NCBI GenBank assembly: GCA_964584495.1
Contig: CAZPAH010000069.1
Span: forward strand, 1 to 15,360
Source: CAZPAH01 sp964584495
GTDB taxonomy: Bacteria > Krumholzibacteriota > Krumholzibacteriia > Krumholzibacteriales > Krumholzibacteriaceae
Length of the DNA stretch: 15,360 bases
Reading direction: 5' to 3'
The notes below the pieces were generated by a model. It was not told where the DNA came from and ran no database searches. It saw nothing but the letters and a program-made list of their open reading frames with translations. Positions 15,206 to 15,360 of this stretch are shown in pieces; the first letter of the stretch is position 1; every line of letters begins with the position of its first letter. The position numbers and the translations under genes were made by a program.

Positions 15206-15360
15206 CTATTTACTCTCTCCCCACTTTTCCCTGGATATCTTATCCAGGAGCTTATCGATCTGGCCCCGAATCCTCTCGTTCTGGTCCGGTTCGAAAAGCA
15301 CTTTCTTGATCCGCCCCTGCTCATCCTTTTTCACGTATCTAAGCGCCTTGATGCTCTCGA
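15206..15360 (-). CDS. C-terminal end of an unidentified protein (5' end beyond window)
   Basis: The minus strand is open from the right edge to TAG at 15208-15206, giving the last 50 residues of a protein. The visible part is very charged and probably helical: it contains 'ALRYVKKDEQGRIKKVLFEP', then 'RGQIDKLLDKISREKWGESK' at the C-terminus. I do not recognise the family. Support for coding comes from the clean frame up to the window edge, codon use like that of the neighbours, and convergence with the ATPase gene, whose stop is 8 bases away. With so little visible, no function is offered. Confidence 0.55.
   Translation of the reverse strand, partial: ESIKALRYVKKDEQGRIKKVLFEPDQNERIRGQIDKLLDKISREKWGESK

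Overview
The window is a bacterial chromosomal segment that is densely coded, mostly on the + strand, and moderately GC-rich, with heavy use of AGG/AGA arginine and ATA isoleucine codons. It is almost entirely housekeeping DNA: the distal half of a division and cell wall (dcw) cluster, followed by a ribosomal-protein and DNA-repair locus and a few small regulatory-looking genes. I see no insertion sequence, prophage, CRISPR array, rRNA or tRNA. The source is probably an uncultured or little-studied Gram-negative-type lineage. Several cell wall proteins carry motif variants I associate with the Bacteroidetes/Chlorobi side of the tree (FtsW 'QPN' in place of QPD, MurG 'QEQNS' in place of HEQN). 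The gene content (MJ0042-type zinc ribbon protein, large TPR protein, B12-type radical SAM protein) would also suit a candidate phylum near the FCB group or a deltaproteobacterium-like organism. This placement is inference from memory.

Positions 1-7483 form a tight operon: murD (3' end only), ftsW, murG, murC, ftsQ, ftsA, ftsZ. Several junctions are start/stop overlaps (GTGA or ATGA), which implies translational coupling. Together these genes make UDP-MurNAc-peptides (MurC, MurD), lipid II (MurG) and septal glycan (FtsW), and build the Z-ring and its membrane link (FtsZ, FtsA, FtsQ). murB and ddl, often found between murC and ftsQ, are absent here.

Positions 7498-10717 continue on the same strand without a visible terminator. 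They hold a 546-residue protein made of about 14 TPR repeats and a radical SAM protein with a degenerate B12-binding-like N-terminal half. Positions 10717-11045 hold a minus-strand rpmB (zinc-binding L28) with its own terminator and an AT-rich divergent promoter region shared with recG, which contains a perfect 14-bp palindrome.

Positions 11045-15197 carry recG, an HD-domain phosphohydrolase, a zinc-ribbon protein with an unidentified helical C-terminus, and an RsbW-like ATPase fused to a receiver-like N-terminal domain. The final 155 bases hold the 3' end of an unidentified minus-strand gene that converges on the ATPase gene. Five of the coding sequences appear to begin at GTG or TTG rather than ATG.
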